Shown piece after piece: positions 35,466-44,920 of a stretch of DNA of 64,000 nt. Within the stretch, counting starts at the first letter, position 1; the number at the start of each line of letters is the position of its first letter. The notes beneath the pieces were generated by a model. It searched no databases. It worked only from the letters and a program-made list of their open reading frames with translations, and was not told the DNA's origin. The DNA comes from Calothrix sp. FI2-JRJ7 (GTDB taxonomy: Bacteria; Cyanobacteriota; Cyanobacteriia; Cyanobacteriales; Nostocaceae): the NCBI GenBank assembly GCA_019359675.1, contig JAHHGX010000065.1, forward strand, positions 124,001-188,000, given 5' to 3'. The position numbers and the translations under genes were made by a program.

Positions 35466-35826
35466 CTACTTCATTTTCTCTATTTCTTCTACAGTCAATG
35501 AAAATGCCTGTGCAACCTGTTCTAGTTGCGGCGCCACGTTACCTTCACGGTGCTGTACGTATGAACCTCTATCGCCTTTTGGTCTCCCAAAGACTACCAT
35601 TGCATCCGGCGCACACTTTATATATTTATTACCTCTGACTGGATACCATAGTAAGTCTCCAGCTACAAATACATCGAGAACTGATGCAACGCCGTATTTC
35701 TAAGCCTTCTTTAATTAAAACAATCCAACGAAACTGTATCGTATTCTCTGCCATCGGTTTACCGTTGCTCTCTGGGTAAAAGTCCAAATCGTCGGCGGTA
35801 TCAAATTCTGTTACTTGTTGTACCAT
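35466..35826 (-). pseudogene. Uma2-family (DUF820) protein, frameshifted and internally deleted
   Basis: The ATG at 35826 gives VQQVTEFDTADDLDFYPESN then KPMAENTIQFRWIVLIKEGL, the usual Uma2 N-terminus. Near 35700 the frame shifts and continues as DVFVAGDLLWYPVRGNKYIK then CAPDAMVVFGRPKGDRGSYV. After GNVAPQ the central PD-(D/E)XK core is missing and the sequence jumps to LEQVAQAFSLTVEEIEKMK, the C-terminal tail. Such putative nuclease genes are abundant in cyanobacteria. This copy cannot be functional. Confidence 0.75.
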
Positions 35827-35860
35827 GTTGCAGCACCTCCAGATATATTGAGGTTGATAT

Positions 35861-35927
35861 GTAGGGTGCGTGACACCTTCAACAATCTTTCAACGAAGCT
35901 TATAACTTCGTGGTGTCACGCACCATA
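35861..35927. repeat. GGTGCGTGA inverted-repeat element, copy 2
   Basis: GGTGCGTGACACC (35865-35877) pairs perfectly with GGTGTCACGCACC (35912-35924); outer left base string GTAG. Confidence 0.85.
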
Positions 35928-36033
35928 TCCTCTGTTAGTCGATGTTATGAATGTTGGGAAGTCGGCGCCAATCCTTTATCTCTTCTCTGTGTAATCTGTG
36001 TTAAAAATTACTAATTTACATGGTATTAAAGAT

Positions 36034-36058
36034 ACGGGCAAGGATGCCCGTTCCACAA
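36034..36058. repeat. GGGCA-GGATGCCC dispersed repeat, copy 3
   Basis: ACGGGCAAGGATGCCCGTTC then CACAA, ending 5 nt before the stop of the 36063 gene. Confidence 0.75.
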
Positions 36059-36062
36059 TTTA

Positions 36063-38318
36063 TTAAGTTTCATTGGTAAGTGGTAGAGAAGCATTGACTA
36101 GGGGTAATAAGGGGCCTAGTTGTTCTTGACCGTTTACTGCTAGTTCGCTGTGACATAGATATAGTCGGTCGGATACGCGAGCGAGTAGGTCGGCTAAAAT
36201 ACGCTTTACCCGTTGGTTTTCTGCGAGGGTTTCGTCTTCTGCTGTCCAAGGTTGACCTAATCTATCGCGTAGAAATAAGTTGGCACCGTATAATGTTGCA
36301 GCACCACCTTTTGCCCATAAGTATGAACCCGCATCTAGCCAGAAGTGCCATTTGTGCGCTTTACGACTTGAACGGTACTGGAATATTGTTGATATTGTGA
36401 CTGCGTTTGCTGCTGGGCCAACCGGACGAACTGGGTAAGGATATGACACTATTGTTCCACGTCGCAGTAGTTGAATAAATTCTGCAATTGTGGAATTTGT
36501 TGCGAATGGGGCGTTGAAAACTGGTAGGGTTAGTTGCTGGGTTCTGCTTCCATCTTCTCCTGTTTTTTGACTTCTTAATCTAGTATCAATTTCCCAGTAA
36601 TGCTGTGCTGTTTCTAGTAATTCCCGCAGTGTTGTAATTTGGTCGTAGGGTAAATTTGTGACGTTGAGGAAAAATTTCTCTATGGCTGCGTACAATAACG
36701 ATATGGGACTGGGTATTACACGTTCTTGCTGTCTGCTTCGTTGTGTTTCTATCCACTGTAATATTTGTTCGTATGCTCTGGTTGCTGCATAACCTAACCT
36801 GTCCCAACGGTCGAAACTTGTTGGTGGTAATAAATTAGGTGCATCGGGATGTGGGACGAAGCAGTAGTCTGCTATTAAACCTGCACGTACTGGGTCGATA
36901 TGTGGATAGTGAGGGGTTGCTAGTTGGTTGTCTTGTATGTTGTTGTCTAAACTTTCTACAACACCACTATTACTTCTAGATGCTAAGTTGCCTCGACTCA
37001 ATATTACTAACATTTCCGCTACTGCATCTCGGTCTACAAGGCGTCCATTTCCAGGATAAATTAAAGATATTAATGTCAGTAATGCCCTAATTAAAGGTGA
37101 TGCGATTAAAGGTCTTTGGTTATTTAATAAGTTAACGTGAATATTCTGCTTGCTAAGAATAGATGTCAAAGTATATTCTGCAATCGCATCTAAACCAGGT
37201 GCAATTATCACAATGTCTTTTGGTTCTACTTGCTTTAATTTAACTGCTTTGACTATTGTATCGCCTGTTTGACGCAGTAATGAAGCTCGCGATGTTGTTT
37301 GAATTGATTGGATGTTATCTGGAAAATTTAGCAACGTCATTGGCTCACTGACAATTTCCACCATTTGTGTTGTGAGTGTATCACCTAAACCTACACTCGT
37401 ATCTGGTGTCAGTGTTTCTACCTGACAACGTTCGGCTAAAGATTCTAGGTAAGCTGGGTCGGCGCCTAACCCTAACCGCACTATATTATCAGGGTTATAA
37501 CTAAAGGCGCCCACTGCTCCTTTATCCAACAACACCTCGAATAAATCACGCGCCACAGCCGGATAATCACCAACGTCATCTGCTATTATCGCCTGATACC
37601 GCTCTCGCAGGCGCCGTTGATAACTTTCATTCGGTAATAAATGTTGACAAAAAAGCTCTGTAATTACTCCATACGTCAAAAAACCGCGCGTTCTACACCA
37701 GTCACGCCACTCTATAATTAACTCAGAATAAAATTCGGGTTCCAAATTCGTCGCATTTCCTAACCCTTCACTTAATAAACTCGTTATATCCGATACTCCA
37801 TTCCCACTTACTGCTGCTAACTGCATTAAGTCAATTACTCGACGCACAAAACGATACTCATTCACACCCGCACGTCGTAACACTTCGTCATCCAAATGTG
37901 GACGCCATAACCTTCTCGCTAACTCTTGCTCGGTTTCTGGACGCAACCGCACCGGAAATTGTGCTTTTAAATTCAATAACTCTACCAATAAAGGAAAAAA
38001 TAATACTACTTCTTCCTGAAAAAATGTCAAAGGTGTCTTGACGCGAATTGGGTATTTACCCTGTGTAGCTGTAACAATTTTATCTGCCAATTCACTCCGG
38101 TTTTCATTATTCGCCGCAAACACTAAAACACCTGGCTCGCTGGGATGTATAAATAAACGCTTTGGGGTATTAATACTACTTTTTTTACTTGTACTTTTAG
38201 TATAAAATGTTTCATTATTGGGAGAGGTGCCTTGCACCCAAAGGCAAAACTGCTCGACTAAGCGAGTGGTTTTTCCGCAGCGACTAGGACCTGTTACCCA
38301 GAGCAAATCAAAAATCAC
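36063..38318 (-). CDS. P-loop helicase-like protein (UvrD/AddB-like), cyanobacterial
   Basis: About 751 residues from the GTG at 38318, which has a good ribosome binding site (AGGAGA, 6 nt upstream) and gives MIFDLLWVTGPSRCGKTTRL. A GTG at 38360 is the longest option. Walker A is TGPSRCGKTT and a Walker B-like YQAIIADDVGDYP follows. Later SF1-like pieces include VEPKDIVIIAPGLDAI and the QTTSRASLLRQTGD region, and a C-terminal KAHKWHFWLDAGSYLW. This resembles UvrD/AddB-type nuclease-helicase proteins annotated in cyanobacteria. A role in DNA repair or recombination is inferred; nuclease residues were not identified. Confidence 0.65.
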   Translation of the reverse strand: MIFDLLWVTGPSRCGKTTRLVEQFCLWVQGTSPNNETFYTKSTSKKSSINTPKRLFIHPSEPGVLVFAANNENRSELADKIVTATQGKYPIRVKTPLTFFQEEVVLFFPLLVELLNLKAQFPVRLRPETEQELARRLWRPHLDDEVLRRAGVNEYRFVRRVIDLMQLAAVSGNGVSDITSLLSEGLGNATNLEPEFYSELIIEWRDWCRTRGFLTYGVITELFCQHLLPNESYQRRLRERYQAIIADDVGDYPAVARDLFEVLLDKGAVGAFSYNPDNIVRLGLGADPAYLESLAERCQVETLTPDTSVGLGDTLTTQMVEIVSEPMTLLNFPDNIQSIQTTSRASLLRQTGDTIVKAVKLKQVEPKDIVIIAPGLDAIAEYTLTSILSKQNIHVNLLNNQRPLIASPLIRALLTLISLIYPGNGRLVDRDAVAEMLVILSRGNLASRSNSGVVESLDNNIQDNQLATPHYPHIDPVRAGLIADYCFVPHPDAPNLLPPTSFDRWDRLGYAATRAYEQILQWIETQRSRQQERVIPSPISLLYAAIEKFFLNVTNLPYDQITTLRELLETAQHYWEIDTRLRSQKTGEDGSRTQQLTLPVFNAPFATNSTIAEFIQLLRRGTIVSYPYPVRPVGPAANAVTISTIFQYRSSRKAHKWHFWLDAGSYLWAKGGAATLYGANLFLRDRLGQPWTAEDETLAENQRVKRILADLLARVSDRLYLCHSELAVNGQEQLGPLLPLVNASLPLTNET

Positions 38319-38409
38319 AAACTGTCTCCTTGCCAATCTGTTAGTATAACTCCTATGCACTCTCCTAGGTTAATCAATTACGCTCATAATGCGCTTATAG
38401 TTGCCTGCA

Positions 38410-39726
38410 ATGAATAACCTTAGTATTTCTCAAAAAGTTTATGCTTACTTACTATCACTTTATAAGTGGTATTTAAAAACACCTGCGCGTTCTTTGGAAG
38501 AAGCTTACCAAGCAGCTTTACATATCAAGCAAATTGAAGATGAACATTTTAATGGTAGTCAAATAAGCATTGACCCAGCTTCAAGAAGCAGTGTAAATGA
38601 CTACTTTGAGTCCGAACTTAGAAAACAATTAAGGCTCGTGAGAATGAGACTCACTGAGTTTAATTCAAGCCGCTTCTTTTTTAACGAGTCGAATACTCGT
38701 GGCGCCCAAAGGTATGGGGTAGAATTAGTTAATCCAGAACAGGTATTAGCGAAGTTAAAAATTATTGATGAAATTACAGCAAAATATACCAATATTGATA
38801 CTGATAATGAGATAATTGCACCTCCAGCACTTTTTGGTTCACATATAGCACAAACAGAAACAGCGTTTTCTCAACCAGGGTTAAGAAATCTTGAAATTCG
38901 AGAATCTACGAATCCAAAACTCGGTAAAACTAATACAACCGGAGTTTTGCCTCGTTCCATTTTAGGTACTATCGGTCGGTTGCAAGTTGAGTTAGATCCA
39001 ACAGCAGAACAAGATGTTGTTCAAAATTTCCGTAAAGCGCAGCGTCGCACCATCATATCAGTTCGGTTTCTTTTATTATTAATTATAGTACCAATTTTAA
39101 CACATCAATTATCAAAAGCCTTCCTTGTTGGTCCAATAGTAGACCATCTTCGTAGCAATGAAAGCGTTAGAGTTTTCATTAATTCCGAAATGGAAGAAGA
39201 GGCACTAACAGAACTCGAAAGATTTGAAGAAAGAATTAAATTTCAAAGCTTAGTTGGTCTAATAGCACCAATGTCCGCGACCGAGTTGGAAGAAAAAGTT
39301 CAAGAAGAAGCGCGCGAACTAGCTGAAGAGTACCGTGTCGAAAGTTCTAACGCAATTAAAAATGTGTTTTCAGATATGACATCTGTAGTTTCTTTTACAT
39401 GGCTCCTACTAGTTAGCAAGCGTGAAATTAGCGTTTTAAAAGATTTCTTTGACCACATTGTTTACGGTTTAAGCGATAGTGCCAAAGCATTTATTATTAT
39501 TCTGTTTACCGATATTTTTGTGGGTTTCCACTCCCCACACGGTTGGGAAGTGGTTTTAGAAGGTATTTCGCGTCACTGGGGACTGCCGGGAAATCACAGT
39601 TTTATATTTTTATTCATCGCAACATTCCCTGTGATTTTAGACACTATTTTCAAGTATTGGATATTCCGCTACTTGAACCGTGTTTCTCCTTCGGCAGTTG
39701 CCACTTATCGCAATATGAACGAGTAA
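38410..39726 (+). CDS. pxcA: Proton extrusion protein PcxA (CemA-like)
   Basis: Inner-envelope membrane protein required for light-induced proton extrusion and CO2 uptake; homologue of chloroplast CemA. 438 residues from the ATG at 38410 (a TTG at 38401 is the alternative). The cytoplasmic N-terminal 220 residues are variable. The conserved C-terminal domain follows, with spans ISVRFLLLLIIVPILTHQL, VVSFTWLLLVSKREISVLKD, FIIILFTDIFVGFHSPHGWE and FIFLFIATFPVILDTIFKYW. The motifs HSPHGWE and KYWIFRYLNR are typical. The gene ends 20 nt before an inverted-repeat element. Confidence 0.95.
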   Translation: MNNLSISQKVYAYLLSLYKWYLKTPARSLEEAYQAALHIKQIEDEHFNGSQISIDPASRSSVNDYFESELRKQLRLVRMRLTEFNSSRFFFNESNTRGAQRYGVELVNPEQVLAKLKIIDEITAKYTNIDTDNEIIAPPALFGSHIAQTETAFSQPGLRNLEIRESTNPKLGKTNTTGVLPRSILGTIGRLQVELDPTAEQDVVQNFRKAQRRTIISVRFLLLLIIVPILTHQLSKAFLVGPIVDHLRSNESVRVFINSEMEEEALTELERFEERIKFQSLVGLIAPMSATELEEKVQEEARELAEEYRVESSNAIKNVFSDMTSVVSFTWLLLVSKREISVLKDFFDHIVYGLSDSAKAFIIILFTDIFVGFHSPHGWEVVLEGISRHWGLPGNHSFIFLFIATFPVILDTIFKYWIFRYLNRVSPSAVATYRNMNE

Positions 39727-39746
39727 TTGATGCTTGTCGTAAGTAA

Positions 39747-39811
39747 GGTGCGTGAAAGCAGTTTAATTTTTCGTTTTAAGTGAAGATTGTAATAGCTTTC
39801 ACGCACCCTAC
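39747..39811. repeat. GGTGCGTGA inverted-repeat element, copy 3
   Basis: GGTGCGTGAAAGC (39747-39759) pairs with GCTTTCACGCACC (39795-39807). The outer CTAC supplies the TAG stop (39808-39810) of the convergent DUF2791 ATPase gene. Confidence 0.8.
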
Positions 39812-41133
39812 AAACTAAACTCGGCGACATCCGTATCACTTTCATGTGCATCAACCCCCGCAATAGTCGGTTTAAAGTTATCACCATGAATAATGTCTTC
39901 AAACTTTAGATGCGGGTTTTGATGCATAATGTTTAGAATGCTAATAAAATCACGAACTATTTCACCAGGAGTTAATAGTGCATCGGCGCCTAAGCGGTTA
40001 ACTATTTCTTTGACAAAGCTTTTACATTCGCGTATACCCAAAGCAGTACTATTATAATTCGATGCATGAATGTCAGCGATTTTTTGCAATAGCTTTAAAA
40101 TCTCATCCTCACTCAGTGCGTTTAAACGAATCACTGGGCCTAAAAACTCTTGTACACCAGCAGCTTCGACAAACCGACTTTCTTTTGTACGTCGGCGCCA
40201 TGCTAAGTCAGAAAACAGCCCCCTATTTGGGTCTTCTAAAAATTTTGTAGTTCCACCAATTAATACACCTAAATGCTCGGCTTTACACTGCATCGTATCA
40301 TTAAATATCCCTAATAAACGATTGTAGTTTTTCTCGCGTGTCACAGTTGTAGGAATTTGATACAAATTCACAGCTTCATCAAGCATTATCAATAACCCTT
40401 TATAACCAATTTCGGCGACAAATTTGGCTAAAAGTTTAATGTAATCGTACCAACTTTCATCATCGATAATTACGCGCACACCCAAAGCTTGTTTAGCTTC
40501 GATTTTTGTGGTAAACTCACCACGTAACCAACGAAGTGCGGAATTTTTCAAATTATCGTCATCAGTACGGTAACCTCGCCAATATGAACTAATGACGTTA
40601 CCAAAATCAAAACCGTGAACTAAGTCTTCCATATATTGCACGACTTCGCGGATTTTGTCTTCTACTTTGTCGTCAAACCCTTCATCATTGGGACGCATTC
40701 CAGAAGTTGAAGCGACTTCTTGCTGAATTTTGTTTATCCAACCTTCTAATATTGAAACTAAGGCACCACCATCAGGACGAGTTTTTGTAGAAAGATGACT
40801 CATCATTTCTCGATAAGTGGCAAGTCCTTCGTTATTACTTCCAGCTAGGCGCCGACTTGATGATAAGTCCGCATCTGCAACGACAAAACCTTGTTCCATC
40901 GCGCGGTTTCTAAGCAGTTGCAGCAAAAAGCTTTTACCGGAACCGTAATTACCAATAATAAAACGAAAAGCCGCTACTCCTTCAGCCATATCATCAAGAT
41001 TTTGGATAAGACTTTGAAGTTCTTTTTCTCGTCCGACTGCAATATGCTCAACCCCTTCTCTTGGCACCACCCCCGCACCCAAAGAATTTATCAAGCCAAT
41101 AGATATTTTTTTTGGGAGTTTAACTTTTGCCAT
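39808..41133 (-). CDS. BREX-type ATP-binding protein (BrxD/DUF2791 family)
   Basis: 441-residue P-loop ATPase. The N-terminus MAKVKLPKKISIGLINSLGA is followed by EHIAVGREKELQSL, Walker A GNYGSGKS (61-68), Walker B LLIMLDEAVNLY and a sensor-like GVLIGGTTKFLEDPNRGLFS. These match the DUF2791 family that includes BrxD of BREX anti-phage systems. No BREX methylase, PglZ or BrxC is in the window, so this is an orphan or part of a different system. It is 68 nt downstream of a TerB_C-like coiled-coil gene on the same strand, a pairing seen in Ter-linked clusters. The TAG stop is provided by a repeat element. Confidence 0.82.
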   Translation of the reverse strand: MAKVKLPKKISIGLINSLGAGVVPREGVEHIAVGREKELQSLIQNLDDMAEGVAAFRFIIGNYGSGKSFLLQLLRNRAMEQGFVVADADLSSSRRLAGSNNEGLATYREMMSHLSTKTRPDGGALVSILEGWINKIQQEVASTSGMRPNDEGFDDKVEDKIREVVQYMEDLVHGFDFGNVISSYWRGYRTDDDNLKNSALRWLRGEFTTKIEAKQALGVRVIIDDESWYDYIKLLAKFVAEIGYKGLLIMLDEAVNLYQIPTTVTREKNYNRLLGIFNDTMQCKAEHLGVLIGGTTKFLEDPNRGLFSDLAWRRRTKESRFVEAAGVQEFLGPVIRLNALSEDEILKLLQKIADIHASNYNSTALGIRECKSFVKEIVNRLGADALLTPGEIVRDFISILNIMHQNPHLKFEDIIHGDNFKPTIAGVDAHESDTDVAEFSL

Positions 41134-41201
41134 TTGAAACCTCTATTAGGCAGGTCTACTAAAAATCTGCCCTATTTTATTTTACGCTAGTTCTAACATA
41201 A

Positions 41202-42506
41202 TTACGCGAAGTGTGTTTCGGTAGCAGATGTACAGTCTGCTCTTATTATGATACGAACATTTTCGATGTGTTCTACATATATTTTGGGATACTCAGAAGT
41301 TGTTTCAATTATCAACTCACCAATTGTATTACTCGCTAACTCGTTGACCGCATCAATTAACAAGCTTGGCATTGTAATATTCTCTTCTGCTATTTTTTTA
41401 ATTGAAGAGTTTGGATTTTCTTGTTCTAATATAGCTTTTAATACTAAAAACTCGCTCCGGTTTAACTGGCGCCTAAAATTATTCCATTCTCCTGACAATT
41501 GAACTATTTCATTTTCTGATTGAATATTCTGAGATGATACTGGTTCTATAATTCCTAGTAAATCGGAAAATGGAAATTCTGCTTCTGGTTCTACACCGTT
41601 ATCATATATATTATGATTATCTTCAATGCTATATTCTGGGTTAAGTTTTTCTGTTTGCTGCAAAAGTTCCCAAACTTGAGTTTGTAACAAGTTTCGTTCG
41701 TCTTGCAGTAATGATATTTGGTCTTGTAAAGTTTTTAACTCTTCTTGCTTTGCGGTTAGTTTGGTTTGAAGAGATTTAATTTTAGAATCTAATGTTTTGC
41801 GCTCGTTAGATTTTTCTAATATTATACTGTTTTTCTGATTTTCTTTAACTTCTAACTCTTGAATTTGCACCCGCAGATCATGAAGCTTTTCTTCGAGTTG
41901 TGGTTTTAGTCTTTCTAATAAAGTTAAATTATTTTCAAATTCTTCTTTTTGTTTCTTTAGCTCTGTTATATGTATTTGTAACTGTGTAATTTCGGCGCGG
42001 CAAACACTAACATTCAAATCTTGCTTACGCTTTTCAGCAGCAAATGAGTTATGCAACTCTATTTTACTTCTTTCAATATTCTCTATTTCATGCTGCAATC
42101 TATTATAAGTCGTTTCAAGTGCGGCTTTCTGTCCTACAAAACTACCTAACTCGCGGTTAAGAATTTCGCGTTGGTTACGACGCTCGCTGATTTGACTCTG
42201 TAATTGATTGGTTTCATTGTATAATATATTACGATGATTTTCTAATTGGTTAATTTCGGCAATAAAGTTAGCTTCTACACCTTCGAGTTCGCGAATCCGC
42301 TTTCTGTAAGATTCAAGAATCAGCATTTCATAATTTCGGCGCCGTTTATCCACACAAAAGGCAGCAATATAAGTTGCCATTACGGTGATTATTGCGGTAA
42401 AAACGGCTTCACCAAAATTCCACTTAAAAATAAGACTTAGCCCAAAACTGAGAACAAATGCAATTGTACCTATAAGAAATCGATTGCTTGACACTGCTGG
42501 CTGCAT
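41202..42506 (-). CDS. Membrane-anchored coiled-coil protein with TerB_C-like C-terminus
   Basis: 434 residues. Two adjacent membrane spans near the N-terminus (FLIGTIAFVLSFGLSLIFKW and AVFTAIITVMATYIAAFCV) anchor a long coiled coil (about 60-300, for example RKRIRELEGVEANFIAEINQ). The C-terminal globular part (about 330-434) has FRRQLNRSEFLVLKAILEQE and LLIDAVNELASNTIGELIIE, which resemble the TerB_C domain that follows TerB in tellurite-resistance-like stress proteins. The metal-binding TerB core itself is not seen. It probably works with the downstream DUF2791 ATPase at the membrane. The family assignment of the C-terminus is tentative. Confidence 0.65.
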   Translation of the reverse strand: MQPAVSSNRFLIGTIAFVLSFGLSLIFKWNFGEAVFTAIITVMATYIAAFCVDKRRRNYEMLILESYRKRIRELEGVEANFIAEINQLENHRNILYNETNQLQSQISERRNQREILNRELGSFVGQKAALETTYNRLQHEIENIERSKIELHNSFAAEKRKQDLNVSVCRAEITQLQIHITELKKQKEEFENNLTLLERLKPQLEEKLHDLRVQIQELEVKENQKNSIILEKSNERKTLDSKIKSLQTKLTAKQEELKTLQDQISLLQDERNLLQTQVWELLQQTEKLNPEYSIEDNHNIYDNGVEPEAEFPFSDLLGIIEPVSSQNIQSENEIVQLSGEWNNFRRQLNRSEFLVLKAILEQENPNSSIKKIAEENITMPSLLIDAVNELASNTIGELIIETTSEYPKIYVEHIENVRIIIRADCTSATETHFA

Positions 42507-42684
42507 ATTAATTGTGTGCGTGAGTCATTGGATGAATATGATTAACTATTGATTTCTCCTGCGAGATTTTATATATATTCTACATGCACTTAAAAGCGAG
42601 ATAAGGAAAGTGTGAGTATAACACTTTACTTCATGTCGCAAAAAAATGGAATACTTACTTGTGTATACGCTTCGGAGTACGTGT

Positions 42685-43998
42685 TTAAGTTTTCTCTCCA
42701 AACACTGCTATATCAGCTTTTAAGTAATCGACAAACTGTCGCGCGGTTCTTCCTGAGCGTCCATTGTGCCGAGTTGCCCACTGTAGCGCTTGATACTGTA
42801 AATCTTTATCATCAATATTAATTCCAGCTAGCATTGCTAAATGCCGCACTATTTTAAGATAAGTGTTTTGGTCGGCGCCTTCAAATGTCAAAGTTAAACC
42901 AAAGCGGTCGCTAAAGGATAGTTTTTCTTGCATCGTATCCCAAGCATGAACTTCATCGTTATCACGTGGTGCTGGTCGGTCAGCGAAATACTCGCGAATT
43001 AAATGGCGCCGATTTGATGTAGCATATACAACTACATTCTTAGCACGCGCTGTCAAATTACCTTCTAATACGACTTTGAGCGCTTTAAAAGCATCGTCGT
43101 CATCTTCAAACGATAAATCATCAACGAATACAATAAATTTTTGCGGCACAGAGCGCAACTGCTCGACAATCATAGGTAAATCCTTCAACTCAGATTTTCC
43201 GACTTCGAGCAATCTTAACCCCCGTTCCCAATACTCGTTTAATAAAGCTTTGACTAAAGACGACTTTCCAGAACCACGACTGCCATATAACAAAACATGT
43301 AAGGCGCCAACTCCTGCTAGTAAAAACTCTGTATTCTTTAATAAAGCCTCATACTGTAACTCATAGCCAACCAATTCACTAATTTTAACTGAGTCAGGAT
43401 TTTCAATACCAACAAAGTTATTAGCTTGCCAGCGCAAAGCTCTATATTCAGCAAATAATCCTGTGCCATATTGTCGATAGTAAGAAGCTAACATCTCTGT
43501 CGCATCTGCCCAGTTTTCAAATTGTTGTAGAGACGCGACATGTCGCGTCTCTACGGTTTGAATGTTGTTTGATTCCACGTACCATATAACTGGCGACACA
43601 GGAAGATGGGCAACAGACTGCACCCACTCACTTAACACTGCACAACTACATTCATAAAGCGTTTGGAGTATTTGTAAGTCATGTTCCACAGCGGCAATTA
43701 GTGCTATGGGTAAACTTTCTATATCTTGCTGCTGCGCTAACTTCGAGAAAGGGTTATCCGAGCGTAAAATTTTGAGAATTAAATAATCTTCCCAATTTTG
43801 ATTTAGCGTTGCCAACGACTTAAAGTAATTGCCGTAAGCTTGCAAACAACTACGTGCATCAGCTTCTTTGTAACGTATCGCTTGTAACAAATCTAAAAAG
43901 GCGCCTCCCACTTCTCCTGTTAACACAGACTGATAAATTAAAAGAGAAGCTGCTTGACGTTGGAGATATTGCACTTTGGCGATTGCTTGATTGTCCAT
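42685..43998 (-). CDS. DUF815-family AAA+ ATPase
   Basis: 437-residue ATPase with an N-terminal helical part and a C-terminal AAA+ core. Walker A is VLLYGSRGSGKSSLVKALL, Walker B is KFIVFVDDLSFEDDD, followed by NVVVYATSNRRHLIREYFAD (sensor 1) and FSDRFGLTLTFEGAD. This matches the DUF815 family, whose cellular role is not established. A 28-bp palindrome is translated in frame as VETRHVASL (residues 149-157) in the variable N-terminal part. The start is 16 nt from the divergent TMEM14 gene, so the two share a compact promoter region. Confidence 0.85.
   Translation of the reverse strand: MDNQAIAKVQYLQRQAASLLIYQSVLTGEVGGAFLDLLQAIRYKEADARSCLQAYGNYFKSLATLNQNWEDYLILKILRSDNPFSKLAQQQDIESLPIALIAAVEHDLQILQTLYECSCAVLSEWVQSVAHLPVSPVIWYVESNNIQTVETRHVASLQQFENWADATEMLASYYRQYGTGLFAEYRALRWQANNFVGIENPDSVKISELVGYELQYEALLKNTEFLLAGVGALHVLLYGSRGSGKSSLVKALLNEYWERGLRLLEVGKSELKDLPMIVEQLRSVPQKFIVFVDDLSFEDDDDAFKALKVVLEGNLTARAKNVVVYATSNRRHLIREYFADRPAPRDNDEVHAWDTMQEKLSFSDRFGLTLTFEGADQNTYLKIVRHLAMLAGINIDDKDLQYQALQWATRHNGRSGRTARQFVDYLKADIAVFGEKT
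43527..43554. repeat. 28-bp dispersed palindrome, copy 4 (inside a coding sequence)
   Basis: Perfect palindrome beginning GTAGAGACGCGACA. It is read in frame in the DUF815 ATPase gene. Confidence 0.9.
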
Positions 43999-44014
43999 AC
44001 ATTAGGATTCACGA

Positions 44015-44338
44015 ATGAACTTAGCTACTATTATCACGTTCACTTACGGTATTTTATCAATTGTTGGTGGCATTATTGGCTACAAGCAAGCTGGAAGTAA
44101 AATTTCCCTCATTAGTGGCGCCATCAGTGGCTTGCTACTAATTATCGCTGGTATACTCCAACTTCAAGGACAAAGCTATGGTTTTGTCTTTGCCGGGGTT
44201 ATTACGGCTATTTTAGTTATAGTTTTTGCTTTAAGATTACAAAAAACACGTAAATTTATGCCTGCGGGTTTAATGACTGTTTTGGGAGTTGTAACACTTC
44301 TTGTTATTGCAAGCCAGCTTTTTAAAGCTTCCACATAG
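44015..44338 (+). CDS. TMEM14-family small membrane protein
   Basis: 107 residues, four membrane spans, with the TMEM14 (UPF0136) layout: ATIITFTYGILSIVGGIIGY, KQAGSKISLISGAISGLLLI, YGFVFAGVITAILVIVFALR and the conserved TRKFMPAGLMTVLGVVTLL. Related eukaryotic proteins act in organelle lipid or haem transport; the bacterial role is unknown. It is divergent from the DUF815 ATPase gene. Confidence 0.88.
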   Translation: MNLATIITFTYGILSIVGGIIGYKQAGSKISLISGAISGLLLIIAGILQLQGQSYGFVFAGVITAILVIVFALRLQKTRKFMPAGLMTVLGVVTLLVIASQLFKAST

Positions 44339-44920
44339 TGTAGACAAACTGTAGGTTGGGTGAAACCCAACCCATAAATATTAGTAAATTTATTTAAAAA
44401 TCATATTAAGCATATTTTTATCCCTTCAGAAAAAATTGTTACAAAATTTACAAAAAAGCCTTTACTTGTAAAAAAACATGTTGATGTCAACCTCAGTATG
44501 GCGCCTTGAATCATAATCCTATTTAGGTAAAAAGCTTAATTAATAAGGATTACAGGCTATTAAAGTATCATATAAAAAATTCCCTTATAAAAACATTGAA
44601 CCTATCCGGAATTTAACGAAGTTTTTATGTACTGTGTAGATGTTGGGTAAATTTACAGATATGTTGATTATTGATTTAGAGCAGAACTAAATGAAAAATG
44701 TAACTCGTGAACATACGCTCGTTGGCGAATTGTTCTGATGTTATTTAAAGATTTAAAGGCTCTGATAAGCATTATTTAAAGAAAAAGTAAAGGCTTTATT
44801 GCCATTTTGGCAAGTCTTGCTACCACAAATCGGATATTAGTAGATAGTGACAATTACAATTAGTATTTTGCTCGCTGTTGTATTTTTGAGTTTTGCAATA
44901 ATTTAGGTAGGAACTAGTAC
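44339..44920. other. Gap upstream of the APH-HopA1 operon (582 bp)
   Basis: No gene was found. Short ATG frames of 7-15 codons are present (for example at 44479, 44691 and 44738), but none is Cys/Ser/Thr-rich or looks like a RiPP precursor. A GGTTGGGT/ACCCAACC hairpin lies at 44354-44371. A ribosome binding site GGTAGGAA lies 8 nt before the ATG at 44921. Confidence 0.55.
44351..44374. repeat. GTAGGTTGGGT hairpin
   Basis: GGTTGGGT and ACCCAACC arms around GAA; 13 nt after the TMEM14 stop. Related to the element at 34691 and may terminate transcription. Confidence 0.55.

Noticed and set aside
36063-39726. Helicase-like gene and pxcA as part of the BrxD-TerB_C system
   Set aside because: pxcA lies between them on the opposite strand with its own function, and the helicase-like gene is separated from the pair by a repeat element and 1.5 kb; a link is only speculative.
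44339-44920. RiPP precursor peptide upstream of the APH-HopA1 pair
   Set aside because: All ATG frames are 7-15 codons, without a leader-like part or a Ser/Thr/Cys-rich core.
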